From assembly GCA_017889585.1 (NCBI GenBank), contig JAGFZX010000003.1:1-64000 (forward strand): a stretch of 64,000 nt of DNA. The letters run 5' to 3'. This DNA is from Bacillota bacterium (GTDB lineage Bacteria > Bacillota > Negativicutes > DSM-13327). Both the position numbers and the translations under genes were made by a program. The notes under the pieces were generated by a model that made no database searches, was not told the origin of the DNA, and saw nothing but the letters and a program-made list of their open reading frames with translations. The stretch's first letter is position 1, and every line of letters starts with the position of its first letter. Positions 53,419 through 61,750 of the stretch are shown in pieces.

Positions 53419-54750
53419 TTATATTTCAACTGCAGCCAGGATAATTTCAGCTATATCCATGACTTTTATGTTTTCGTCGCCCGCTTTTGCAGATTGGGCA
53501 AAGTTATTTTTGCACCAAGGACATGCGGATACGAGAACTTCAGCTCCCACCGCTTTGACTTCTTCCATCCGGTGGTTGGCTGCAAATTGAGCGAATTCTG
53601 GGAAGGCTTCTTTCGTACCTCTGCCGCCGCCGCAACAGAATGAATTTTCACGAACCCGAATAAGTTCAACGAATTCAGCACCAGGAATGGCGTTCAACAG
53701 ATTACGGGACTGTTTATAGAGGCCATGCCGTCCGCGTCTTCTGAGTAGTCCTGGATAGATCATGCCCATCCAGCCTCTTTCGCCTTTGTATGGTTTCCAT
53801 GGGTCACAGAGTCTGCTTACACTGCAGGCATCATGATAGGTGAAACGCATATCAACTGGTTTGGTCAGTTTTAGTTTCCCTTCTGCTACTGCCTTATCAG
53901 CAAACTCAATCAGGTGAATCACTTCAAACCCAAGTTCTTCTGTGGAAATGTCGAGTAATTTCGGATAATCAACTTTCCACATCCGGTAACATTCAGCACA
54001 ACTGGTCACCAAAGTTTTGGCACCTGTCGCTTTGACTGCAGCAATGTTTTCTTGAGCAATTTTCTTGGCTTCATCATACATACCAACCGAATAGACGGTG
54101 TTACCACAGCATTTTTCATCTTTCATGAGCATAAACGAAGTGCCAGCGGCATTGAAAATTTTAGCTGTCGCTTGAGCGATCTCCGGATTAGCATAAGCTG
54201 AGGAGCAACCGACAAAATAAACGACGTCCGCCTTATCGGCCACTTTGATATCCTTGGTCAACCATTTTAAACGGGGCTCGGAATTACCAAAATGGTTGCC
54301 TTTCAATTCAATATTCTTCGCAATCTTTTTCTGGGCTGGCATTGGGCCTGCGCCCTCTTTGACTGCTTTTATTCTCAATGCTTCAAGGGTCAATTCAACT
54401 TCCAAGTCAAGATTCCGTTTGCAGCCTACATCACAGGCACCGCAAAGCGTACAGGCATAGAGGATTTCTACAAGTTTATCTGTCCATTCTAATTTTCCAT
54501 CCTGGACACCTAGACCTATTCTCATCTTGCCCATAGCGCCGTAAGCGTCAAAGTCATTCCATAAATTGCTGGCGCATCTAACAGGGAAATTCATTCCAGG
54601 GCTGTATGTATGCTCAACCCAGTAGCACCCTTTGCATTTAATGCAGTGTTGCATATCATAGTAAAAGTTATTCAGATCAGTAACATCAAAAGCTACTGGT
54701 GTTTTAGGTGTATCATAACGATCACCAAATTTTTTATCAATAACTGACAT
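53419..54750 (-). CDS. Iron-sulfur protein with CCG domains (GlcF/HdrD-like)
   Basis: 443 residues. Two N-terminal cluster sites are visible: CIKCKGCYWVEH (about 37-48) and CTLCGACDVGCKR (about 97-109). Two CCG modules follow, one around YFVGCSS, KCCGNT and SCAECYR, the other around YHDACSVSRLCDP, FCCGGG and ACPWC. Such proteins take electrons from flavin dehydrogenases and pass them to quinones, ETF or heterodisulfide-type partners. Its place between two FAD oxidases makes it the shared electron acceptor. Confidence 0.92.
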   Translation of the reverse strand: MSVIDKKFGDRYDTPKTPVAFDVTDLNNFYYDMQHCIKCKGCYWVEHTYSPGMNFPVRCASNLWNDFDAYGAMGKMRIGLGVQDGKLEWTDKLVEILYACTLCGACDVGCKRNLDLEVELTLEALRIKAVKEGAGPMPAQKKIAKNIELKGNHFGNSEPRLKWLTKDIKVADKADVVYFVGCSSAYANPEIAQATAKIFNAAGTSFMLMKDEKCCGNTVYSVGMYDEAKKIAQENIAAVKATGAKTLVTSCAECYRMWKVDYPKLLDISTEELGFEVIHLIEFADKAVAEGKLKLTKPVDMRFTYHDACSVSRLCDPWKPYKGERGWMGMIYPGLLRRRGRHGLYKQSRNLLNAIPGAEFVELIRVRENSFCCGGGRGTKEAFPEFAQFAANHRMEEVKAVGAEVLVSACPWCKNNFAQSAKAGDENIKVMDIAEIILAAVEI

Positions 54751-54768
54751 ATTTAATCCTCCTTTCTC

Positions 54769-56223
54769 TTAAAAACACACGTTGCCGGGATTCATAATAT
54801 TATTGGGGTCAAATACATTTTTCACACGTCTGAGCGCCATAGTATAATTGGCAGCTCGGTCATATACGATCGGCGCAATCTCTCCATATGGTCTTGAGAA
54901 GAATCCGCCGGCATTCATCAATGCCACTGCAGCCTCACGGTTGATTTTGGCAACCATTGCTTTTTCTTGTTCATCGTCTGGACTATAGAACAAGCTAAAT
55001 TCAATTTGGCAGGCGCGGTTGTGTTCGATTGGCTGAATATATTTACCGATATCGCTGATTGGGTAACCGTTTTTAGCCGCAATCATATCCATAATCTCGA
55101 TGTATTCGGATACTTTATTCGGTCTAGCGATAAAGAAGATGTCCTGACATCCGCCTCTCAGGCTATTTTTCCAGTACTTAACATCCTCTGGCCACGGTGC
55201 CCGCAACATAGGGAGAAGTTTTCTTCCCAAACCAGGGAAACCTGGAAGCTTGTCAGAAAGAGGAAGGGCATTAAATTCATTGTGTAATACTTCTTTAAGG
55301 AACTTTTCTTCATAAGCAATCTTTTCTTCTGGTCTTCTCTGCACGCCGCTTATGGTCAGAGCTAATGTCCAAGGCGGAAGCTTGGCACAAAGCTCATCAA
55401 ATTCCTCAGCCTTATTTGCCATTATACCAGCCAGATCCACATTATTTAAAAGAACACATTCCTGTCCAATTCTTCTTGGCAGAATTCTATAGAGAAACTC
55501 TTGAGCGTAATCGATATCTTTCACAGGGGCTAAAAATATTTTGTCTATTTTGGGGATGGATTCAATCTTCATGCTCATCCAGGTAACAATGCCCATTGTA
55601 CCTTGGGCACCCTGCATAAAACGATAGAAATCAAGGCCCGGGCCTGAAGGGTTTGCACCTCTTGATATAGACTCTGGGAAGCCATTAACGCTGGCTGAGC
55701 CTGAACGGAATATCGTACCGTTAGCCCATACAATTTCCAGAGACTGAGTAGGCTCGCCATAATCATACACCATATTGGTTGTAACTTCCCTTTCCAGGGT
55801 ATCTGTCAATACTGACCGATTTGGCCGTGGCAACAGCGGCATAATAGCCCGCATACCTTTTTCCTTCAATGCAGCCGTAAGCTGAGCCCATGTTACACCA
55901 GCTTGAAACCGAACCAAACGATTAGACAGATCGATTTCCAGTATGTTATTCATCCTTTTAAGATCAATGACAACTCCACCCTGTTTAGGTATAGTGCTTC
56001 CTTGAGTATGTACCCGAGAACTAACAGGAACCACCGGAATAGTGTTTTCGTTACAATACGCAACGACTTGTGCCACCTCTTCCGTGTTTGCAGGCCATAC
56101 CACCGCATTGGCCATTCCCGGTGGAAGGAGACTCAAATCCTGTGAATACAGGTTAAGATCTGCTATTGCATCACTTACGTTATCCTTCCCAACAATCTTT
56201 TCCAACTCGCCCTTAATGCTCAT
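54769..56223 (-). CDS. FAD-binding oxidase (GlcD-like), 484 residues
   Basis: PCMH-type FAD domain with NAVVWPANTEEVAQVVAYCN, VRFQAGVTWAQLT and SGPGLDFYRFMQGAQGTMGIV; the C-terminus ends FDPNNIMNPGNVCF, the common FAD-binding tail of this family. It is first in its operon (AAAGGAGG before ATG 56223). It is about 50 residues shorter than the 536-residue paralogue and clearly divergent, so the operon probably makes a heteromeric dehydrogenase like GlcDE-F. Confidence 0.9.
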   Translation of the reverse strand: MSIKGELEKIVGKDNVSDAIADLNLYSQDLSLLPPGMANAVVWPANTEEVAQVVAYCNENTIPVVPVSSRVHTQGSTIPKQGGVVIDLKRMNNILEIDLSNRLVRFQAGVTWAQLTAALKEKGMRAIMPLLPRPNRSVLTDTLEREVTTNMVYDYGEPTQSLEIVWANGTIFRSGSASVNGFPESISRGANPSGPGLDFYRFMQGAQGTMGIVTWMSMKIESIPKIDKIFLAPVKDIDYAQEFLYRILPRRIGQECVLLNNVDLAGIMANKAEEFDELCAKLPPWTLALTISGVQRRPEEKIAYEEKFLKEVLHNEFNALPLSDKLPGFPGLGRKLLPMLRAPWPEDVKYWKNSLRGGCQDIFFIARPNKVSEYIEIMDMIAAKNGYPISDIGKYIQPIEHNRACQIEFSLFYSPDDEQEKAMVAKINREAAVALMNAGGFFSRPYGEIAPIVYDRAANYTMALRRVKNVFDPNNIMNPGNVCF

Positions 56224-56543
56224 TGTATCCTCCTTTCAAATAAGAAAAATTTTGCCTTGCACCTTTGAATTATATTCCAACTTTGGACAAATATTACATA
56301 GAGTGTTTAAAAAAATTTAAAACCTTTCTATGTGATATCCTTAACTTAATTATACTTGCAGTGCTCGATTATATCTATTGACGATTGTTCCAAATATTCT
56401 GATTAATAAGCGTTGTAATTGTAGACTCTATACAAAAGGTCTGTCTGCAATTTTTGAACCCCTTGTATGGGCCATTTTATAATGCCTAATACAAGGGGTT
56501 CAGTTCATTTTTTCGAATCCAGATCTTATTACTACTTAATCAC
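56224..56543. other. Control region between the PucR-type gene and the FAD oxidase operon
   Basis: These 320 bp contain the promoter of the FAD oxidase operon, though no near-consensus -35/-10 pair is clear; TATAAT occurs about 45 bp upstream of the start with a weak -35. A small palindrome CCAACTTTGG lies near it. An activator-dependent promoter would fit. Confidence 0.45.
56455..56502. terminator. Hairpin after the PucR-type gene
   Basis: TGAACCCCTTGTAT and ATACAAGGGGTTCA form a perfect 14-bp stem with a 20-nt loop, about 40 bp after the regulator stop. The T-run lies on the plus-strand side (TTCATTTTTT). Confidence 0.6.
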
Positions 56544-57845
56544 TTAGGTCTTCCAAAGGATGTCTCCTTGATACCTATATAGCTTAATGGCTAGCTGGAT
56601 TTCCAGCTTTGTATCATTATCAGTCAATTTAAGACCAGAGATTTTTTCTGCCTTTTCCAAACGATATCTAAGGGAATTGGGATGGATAAACAACTCCCTC
56701 GCCGCGCTTTGAATACAACAATTATGATTTAAATAACACTCCAGAGTTTCAATAAGATTGATGTTATTCTCAACCCCGTAATCATATAGTTTTCCAATCA
56801 TATTCCGAACAAACACCGCTAACGTTTGTTCACTACCCGGTTGCATCAGACATTCCATCAATTTCAGAGAGTGATAGTACATCACCCCTTCCTCACTCTC
56901 TGATTTGTGATCTGTAAAAGAAAGGGCCTTAAAGGCCTCGCCCAAGGCAACCTTGTAATCCCGTGCATTATAACACTGACGACCTACACCTATTTTCACC
57001 TTACAATCCGTATAAATCATTTTCAACGCTTCAAATAATGCCTGTAAGTATTCTTTAATCACAGTGGATTCCAATGTGCTACCTTCAGATGATTGAATTA
57101 AAAATACGGCCTGTTCATCATTGATGGAAATTGCGCTGGCATTCATACTAAGATCACTAATTATGCTGCGCAAAGCCTCTTCCATTTGCCCTTTCCCCAA
57201 TGCAGTCTTAATTTGGATGACAGCCAAAACCGCCTCCCGAGACATATCAAAGCCCTGAATATTCTCTTTCTCATACAAAATATTGTGTTCTTGTTTATCA
57301 TTAATAGTAATGCTAAATATCAGGTTTTTCATATTTCTATCTTCCAGGTCCACTTGTGCCTGCCGATTGATTTCCAGCACCACCAAGCTGTGCAGAGCAA
57401 CTCTGACAACTCGCATCTGTTCCCTGCTCAGATTCTCTTTAAATATATTTAAGTATTTGGTAATTTCGCCTTTTATTACGACAGGAAACACAACTCTTGG
57501 AGATCTTATCCCATACTCCGGAAACTCTGGCATCGAAACAGGTCCTTGGGTACTTTGCAACAAACGTACATACCCAATTATCCTTGGGTCTACACGTTGT
57601 GGCTTCCAATATTTTATGCCGGTTCTTTTCTCGATATTTGAAAAGGTAGGGGTGTCGAAATGAGAACGTGCAAATACATGAAAATATTTATTCTCGATGA
57701 GGATATTTGCTTGAAGCTTCTGGGCCAAATAGTCGGTAATTCCTTGATAACTACCATCATTTATTATTATCTCTAAAAACTCATCGTAAAGATTGTCCAC
57801 TTCTAAGTCACTGTCCTCAAATATCTTTCTCATAAACATCTGCAT
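56544..57845 (-). CDS. PucR/CdaR-type transcriptional regulator
   Basis: 433 residues. The C-terminal HTH_30 domain is clear (LECYLNHNCCIQSAARELF and HPNSLRYRLEKAEKISGL, about 360-420). The N-terminal two thirds match the sensor and GGDEF-like parts seen in PucR and CdaR proteins, which detect purine catabolites or sugar diacids. It is transcribed towards the FAD oxidase operon and probably activates it. ATG 57845 and ATG 57839 are both possible starts after AAGGTGGGGG. Confidence 0.88.
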   Translation of the reverse strand: MQMFMRKIFEDSDLEVDNLYDEFLEIIINDGSYQGITDYLAQKLQANILIENKYFHVFARSHFDTPTFSNIEKRTGIKYWKPQRVDPRIIGYVRLLQSTQGPVSMPEFPEYGIRSPRVVFPVVIKGEITKYLNIFKENLSREQMRVVRVALHSLVVLEINRQAQVDLEDRNMKNLIFSITINDKQEHNILYEKENIQGFDMSREAVLAVIQIKTALGKGQMEEALRSIISDLSMNASAISINDEQAVFLIQSSEGSTLESTVIKEYLQALFEALKMIYTDCKVKIGVGRQCYNARDYKVALGEAFKALSFTDHKSESEEGVMYYHSLKLMECLMQPGSEQTLAVFVRNMIGKLYDYGVENNINLIETLECYLNHNCCIQSAARELFIHPNSLRYRLEKAEKISGLKLTDNDTKLEIQLAIKLYRYQGDILWKT

Positions 57846-58048
57846 CCCCCACCTTCGCGTATTTTAGTCAAATTATCCATCGCGCAGCTAATCACGGGTC
57901 TCATCAGTTAAGAGTAAATTATTTACAACACCATTATCCTAATTATATCATTATGATTTGTGCAAAACTTGTCATAAGCAGTCGAGGTAAATAAAAAATA
58001 CCCCAACTTTCAATGAAGCCAATATAAAATAGAACTCCTTACACTTTT

Positions 58049-59092
58049 TTAAAACTCACTCTCCCTACCCCATAAATGCAATAACCAAACCCGACCTACA
58101 GCGACAGTAGGTACTGCAAATAACATACCAGTGACTCCAAACAAATGACCAAACAGTAAAATAGTAACCATGATAAATAATGGGTGTACCTTAATGGCCT
58201 GTCCCACTACCTTAGGATATATAATGTTATGATTTACCTTTAGTAAAATAACGTAGAATAATAAAACCTGAAATGCTAATAATGGAGAATAGGATAGAGC
58301 TACTAATGTGCCAGGCACTGTCGCAATTACTGACCCAATAACAGGTACAAATTCAGATAAGGCGGATACAAGTGCCAAAATGTGGGCATAAGGCAAACCG
58401 AAAACGGACATACTCACAAAAACAACAACACCTGAAACAAGAGAGATTAACATTTGGCCTCGTATATAACTACCAAGTACTGTTCCAACATCAGATAAGA
58501 ATGGCGAAAATCTTTCCACATGAACTGATGGCAAAAAAGTCGCCATAGAAGAAGCAATTCTTCTCCCATCTTTTAATAAATAAAAAGTTAAAAAAGGCAC
58601 AGCAATCATCTCGGCAACCCCAGAAAAAGTGCGTATCAAAGGAATAATGGATTCTTTGACAATATCCACGCCAAAAACAGCAGCATCACGGAGCACCTGA
58701 TTTCCATAATCCATAAATTCTGGTGGTAGACCACTTAATAAAGTGGCGGAGTCAAAATGAGTAACAAAGGCTGGAAATTCTCGCACAAATCCAGCTAAAT
58801 CTGGTAGAATGGTATGAAAAACCAAGCTCATTAATACAATAAGCACTCCAAAAAAAACAGCCAATACAATAAGCACTGCCACTCCATGTGATACTAAGCG
58901 GGAAAGCCTCATTACCATTGGATCAAGCAAAATAAACAGCAATGCTGTAATAAATAAAAGAATCAGCAAGGATTTGGCAAATACATATAACATCGACACC
59001 ACACAAATAAATATAACAAAAAAAATAAAAATGGAATCTTTCCATAAACTCTGTGTTCTTAGACAATTTATATACTTACGATCATTAATCAC
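58049..59092 (-). CDS. AI-2E family (PerM/YtvI-like) membrane permease
   Basis: 347 residues with about seven or eight TM segments. The C-terminal conserved patch ALVSALSEFVPVIGSVIATVP and VGQAIKVHPLFIM, followed by LFGVTGMLFAVP, defines the family. Members export autoinducer-2 or act as Na+/H+ antiporters; the function here is open. The start is GTG 59092 after GGGGG. It is a single gene, divergent from the aro operon. Confidence 0.88.
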   Translation of the reverse strand: MINDRKYINCLRTQSLWKDSIFIFFVIFICVVSMLYVFAKSLLILLFITALLFILLDPMVMRLSRLVSHGVAVLIVLAVFFGVLIVLMSLVFHTILPDLAGFVREFPAFVTHFDSATLLSGLPPEFMDYGNQVLRDAAVFGVDIVKESIIPLIRTFSGVAEMIAVPFLTFYLLKDGRRIASSMATFLPSVHVERFSPFLSDVGTVLGSYIRGQMLISLVSGVVVFVSMSVFGLPYAHILALVSALSEFVPVIGSVIATVPGTLVALSYSPLLAFQVLLFYVILLKVNHNIIYPKVVGQAIKVHPLFIMVTILLFGHLFGVTGMLFAVPTVAVGRVWLLHLWGRESEF

Positions 59093-59291
59093 AATTATTC
59101 CCCCACATTTCTATAACTATTGCCCACTTCTCCATTAATATCCAGTTATCCTGTATTTAGCATATATATAATCCTTATAATTTTTTTATTATTATGGGGC
59201 AAGCCCCATTCTCCTCCTATTATGCACATGTTTTCATACAGTAAACACAATTAACATTTTTCTACATTAGCAGTGATATATCAACTATCAC

Positions 59292-59319
59292 TTGACATAT
59301 CTTCTCTGTTTGTTATAAT
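59292..59319 (+). promoter_or_regulatory. Promoter of the aroFBAC leader
   Basis: TTGACA (59292-59297) and TATAAT (59314-59319) are both perfect consensus hexamers, 16 bp apart. Transcription would begin near 59326, about 50 bp before the leader peptide. Confidence 0.88.
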
Positions 59320-59375
59320 AGATAGCAAATGGTTAAAAAACACTACCCAACTTGTATTAATTGGAGGATGTTCTG

Positions 59376-59501
59376 ATGTTAACTTCTATGCAAAAAGTAA
59401 ATGAACAACAATATTTTTACTTTTTTAGTTGGAGCTATTTTTTTAGCTTTGACTATTTTTGCTGGAAAAATTCAACACAACATTTTTCACTGAGTACTTA
59501 G
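59376..59501 (+). CDS. Aromatic leader peptide of the aroFBAC attenuator (41 residues)
   Basis: ATG 59376 lies eight bases after GGAGG, and the frame ends at TAG 59499-59501. Residues 13-30 read YFYFFSWSYFFSFDYFCW: seven Phe, four Tyr and two Trp in 18 positions. Such a run is the mark of a leader peptide on which ribosomes stall when the charged tRNAs are short. The stop codon lies inside the 5' arm of the antiterminator, as ribosome-mediated attenuation requires. All three products of the pathway are sensed at once. Confidence 0.9.
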   Translation: MLTSMQKVNEQQYFYFFSWSYFFSFDYFCWKNSTQHFSLST

Positions 59502-59569
59502 ATGCGAAAGTCAGGTCAGACTACAACTGGCAACTACAAACTTTTTCGCAAGCATCTTGACAAGACTCA
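59491..59569 (+). promoter_or_regulatory. Antiterminator of the aroFBAC attenuator
   Basis: TGAGT-a-CTT-AGATGC (59491-59505) pairs with GCATCT (59552-59557) and AAGACTCA (59562-59569), with GCGAAAGT/ACTTTTTCGC extending the helix. It uses the 5' arm of the terminator, so the two structures exclude each other. A ribosome stalled in the aromatic run leaves this arm free; one that reaches the stop codon covers it. Confidence 0.8.
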
Positions 59570-59588
59570 ATGGAGTCTTATTTTTTTT
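59562..59588 (+). terminator. Attenuator terminator upstream of aroF
   Basis: AAGACTC-AATG-GAGTCTT is followed by A and eight T (59581-59588), a textbook intrinsic terminator. It lies 40 bp before aroF and its 5' arm is shared with the antiterminator. Confidence 0.92.
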
Positions 59589-59627
59589 ATCCAAATAATT
59601 TTTCAGAAAAAATAGGAGGTTTTATTA

Positions 59628-60641
59628 ATGGTTATTGTATTACATCCATCAACAACACCTGAAAATCTTGCGGAAATAACACGCATACTAGAAAAAAACG
59701 GCTGTAAGGTTTGCCCTACCTATGGAGAGTTTCAGATCATTCTCGGCATCGTTGGTAACACTCAACAAATTGATCGTTCTAGACTATTAAATAAAAAGTA
59801 TGTGGAAAAAATACTATCAGTGCAAGAACCTTATAAAAAGGCCAATCGCATGTTCCACCCTGAAAATACATTGATTGAGGTCGAAGGCCAAATCATTGGT
59901 GGCAATAAACTGACCATGATTGCTGGTCCATGTTCTGTGGAAAGCGAAGCACAGATTGTTAGCATCGCTAGGGAAGTGAAAGCATCTGGTGCTGGTTTTC
60001 TGCGTGGCGGAGCCTATAAACCACGTACATCGCCTTATAGTTTTCAAGGCATGGAAGAAGAGGGTCTTGAATTACTAAAAATTGCTCGCAAAGAAACCGG
60101 ACTCCCCATTGTGACTGAAATTATGTCAGTCACAAAGCTCGATAAATTTGTTGAAGATGTAGACATCATTCAAGTCGGGGCCCGAAATATGCAAAATTTT
60201 GATCTACTAAAAGCACTAGGCCAAACTAATAAACCAATCTTATTAAAACGAGGACTTAGTGCTACATTTGAAGAACTACTTATGTCTGCAGAATACATTA
60301 TGGCTGGCGGCAATGAAAATGTTATTTTATGCGAGCGTGGAATTCGCACTTTCGAAACCTATACCCGCAATACTCTAGATCTTAGCGCAGTACTGGCCAT
60401 CAAAAGGCTGAGTCACTTACCTATTATTATTGATCCTAGTCATGCCGCTGGGAAATGGTGGATGGTTGAAGCCCTCTCCAAAGCAGCTATCGCTGTTGGC
60501 GCAGACGGACTCATAATTGAAGTACACAACGACCCTGACAATGCCAGCTGTGATGGCAAACAATCTATTACCCCAGAACGCTTTACCGCTTTAATGGATC
60601 CTTTACGCCTGATTGCCCAGATCGATAATCGCACCTTTTAG
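59628..60641 (+). CDS. aroF: 3-deoxy-7-phosphoheptulonate synthase (DAHP synthase, type I beta)
   Basis: 337 residues. A ferredoxin-like N-terminal domain (about 1-70) typical of the Thermotoga-type enzyme precedes the barrel. Barrel motifs are AGPCSVES (about 102-109), GAYKPRTSPYSFQG, LLKRGL and IIDPSHAAGKWWM (metal His). It joins PEP and erythrose 4-phosphate to start the shikimate pathway. The N-terminal domain can mediate feedback inhibition by Tyr or Phe, adding to the transcriptional attenuation. AGGAGG precedes ATG 59628. Confidence 0.96.
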   Translation: MVIVLHPSTTPENLAEITRILEKNGCKVCPTYGEFQIILGIVGNTQQIDRSRLLNKKYVEKILSVQEPYKKANRMFHPENTLIEVEGQIIGGNKLTMIAGPCSVESEAQIVSIAREVKASGAGFLRGGAYKPRTSPYSFQGMEEEGLELLKIARKETGLPIVTEIMSVTKLDKFVEDVDIIQVGARNMQNFDLLKALGQTNKPILLKRGLSATFEELLMSAEYIMAGGNENVILCERGIRTFETYTRNTLDLSAVLAIKRLSHLPIIIDPSHAAGKWWMVEALSKAAIAVGADGLIIEVHNDPDNASCDGKQSITPERFTALMDPLRLIAQIDNRTF

Positions 60642-60674
60642 AACAGTTTTTTTATAAATAAGGGAGCTGATTCA

Positions 60675-61736
60675 ATGTATAGCCTATCCATAAATCTTTC
60701 GCAAAAACAATATAACATTATGATTGAAAAAGATTTGTTATCAAATGTTGGCAAACATCTAGCCAGCAATTATAATAACAAAAAATTTGTTGTCGTAACA
60801 GATGCGACTGTTGATGCACTCTATGGTAATATTCTGATCAATAGCATAGCAAACCAAGGCTTTCTTGTCACCAAAGTGGTGGTGCCCGCCGGTGAAAAAA
60901 GCAAATCTATGGCAATGCTTGAATATCTTTATAGTAAATTTCTCGACTTTAAATTATCCCGCTCTGATCTCATTATTGCCTTTGGCGGTGGTGTCGTCGG
61001 CGATTTAGTAGGATTTGCGGCATCAACTTTTCTGCGTGGCGTGCCTTATATACAAATTCCAACAACATTATTGGCCCAGATTGACAGCAGCATTGGCGGA
61101 AAAGTTGCTGTCAATCTATCCAATGGTAAGAATTTAGTCGGTTCATTTTACCATCCAGAAGCAGTATTTATTGATCCTAAACTTCTTGAAACACTCTCAC
61201 TCAGAGTACTGCGTGACGGCCTTGCAGAAGTCATCAAATATAGTATGATCAGCGAGACAACCCTGTTTGAAGACCTGAATCGTTACCAAGATGAACAGGA
61301 ATTTCTAGCAAATATCGAACCGATTATCGCTACCTGTTGCCAAATTAAACAGCAATTTGTTGAAAAAGATGAAAAAGATACAGGGGTCCGGATGATACTT
61401 AATTTTGGACATACAATTGGGCATGCTGTTGAAAATTATTTTAATTACGAAACATATACTCATGGTGAAGCAGTAGCCATCGGTATGGCACACATTACTA
61501 AAGGAAGCGAGCTTCTCGGCATAACCCTGCCTGGCACAGCCCAGAAGCTTATTAAGCTCATCCAGAAATATGGTCTACCAACTACTGCAACAGAATATGA
61601 TCATCAGGCCCTACTCACAGCAATTACCTTAGATAAGAAAAATTCCAATAATGGGTTGCATATTATAATCCTTGAATCTATAGGTAAACCTCTTATTAAA
61701 AAAATTCAAACTAAGGAAATGCATCTATATTTATAA
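60675..61736 (+). CDS. aroB: 3-dehydroquinate synthase
   Basis: 353 residues. NAD-binding GGGVVGDLVGFAAS, PTTLLAQIDSSIGGK, and the metal ligands Glu in GLAEVIKY and His in NFGHTIGHAVEN and THGEAVAIGM are present. It converts DAHP to 3-dehydroquinate. It lies 33 bp after aroF with GGGAG upstream. Confidence 0.97.
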   Translation: MYSLSINLSQKQYNIMIEKDLLSNVGKHLASNYNNKKFVVVTDATVDALYGNILINSIANQGFLVTKVVVPAGEKSKSMAMLEYLYSKFLDFKLSRSDLIIAFGGGVVGDLVGFAASTFLRGVPYIQIPTTLLAQIDSSIGGKVAVNLSNGKNLVGSFYHPEAVFIDPKLLETLSLRVLRDGLAEVIKYSMISETTLFEDLNRYQDEQEFLANIEPIIATCCQIKQQFVEKDEKDTGVRMILNFGHTIGHAVENYFNYETYTHGEAVAIGMAHITKGSELLGITLPGTAQKLIKLIQKYGLPTTATEYDHQALLTAITLDKKNSNNGLHIIILESIGKPLIKKIQTKEMHLYL

Positions 61737-61750
61737 TCAGGAGGTATTCT

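Noticed and set aside
56455-56502. Operator of the FAD oxidase operon
   Set aside because: The hairpin is more than 230 bp from the operon start and close to the regulator gene stop, so a terminator-type role is simpler.
59320-59627. T-box riboswitch ahead of aroF
   Set aside because: I found no T-box bulge sequence (TGGNACCGCG) or specifier loop. The leader peptide with the terminator/antiterminator pair explains the region.
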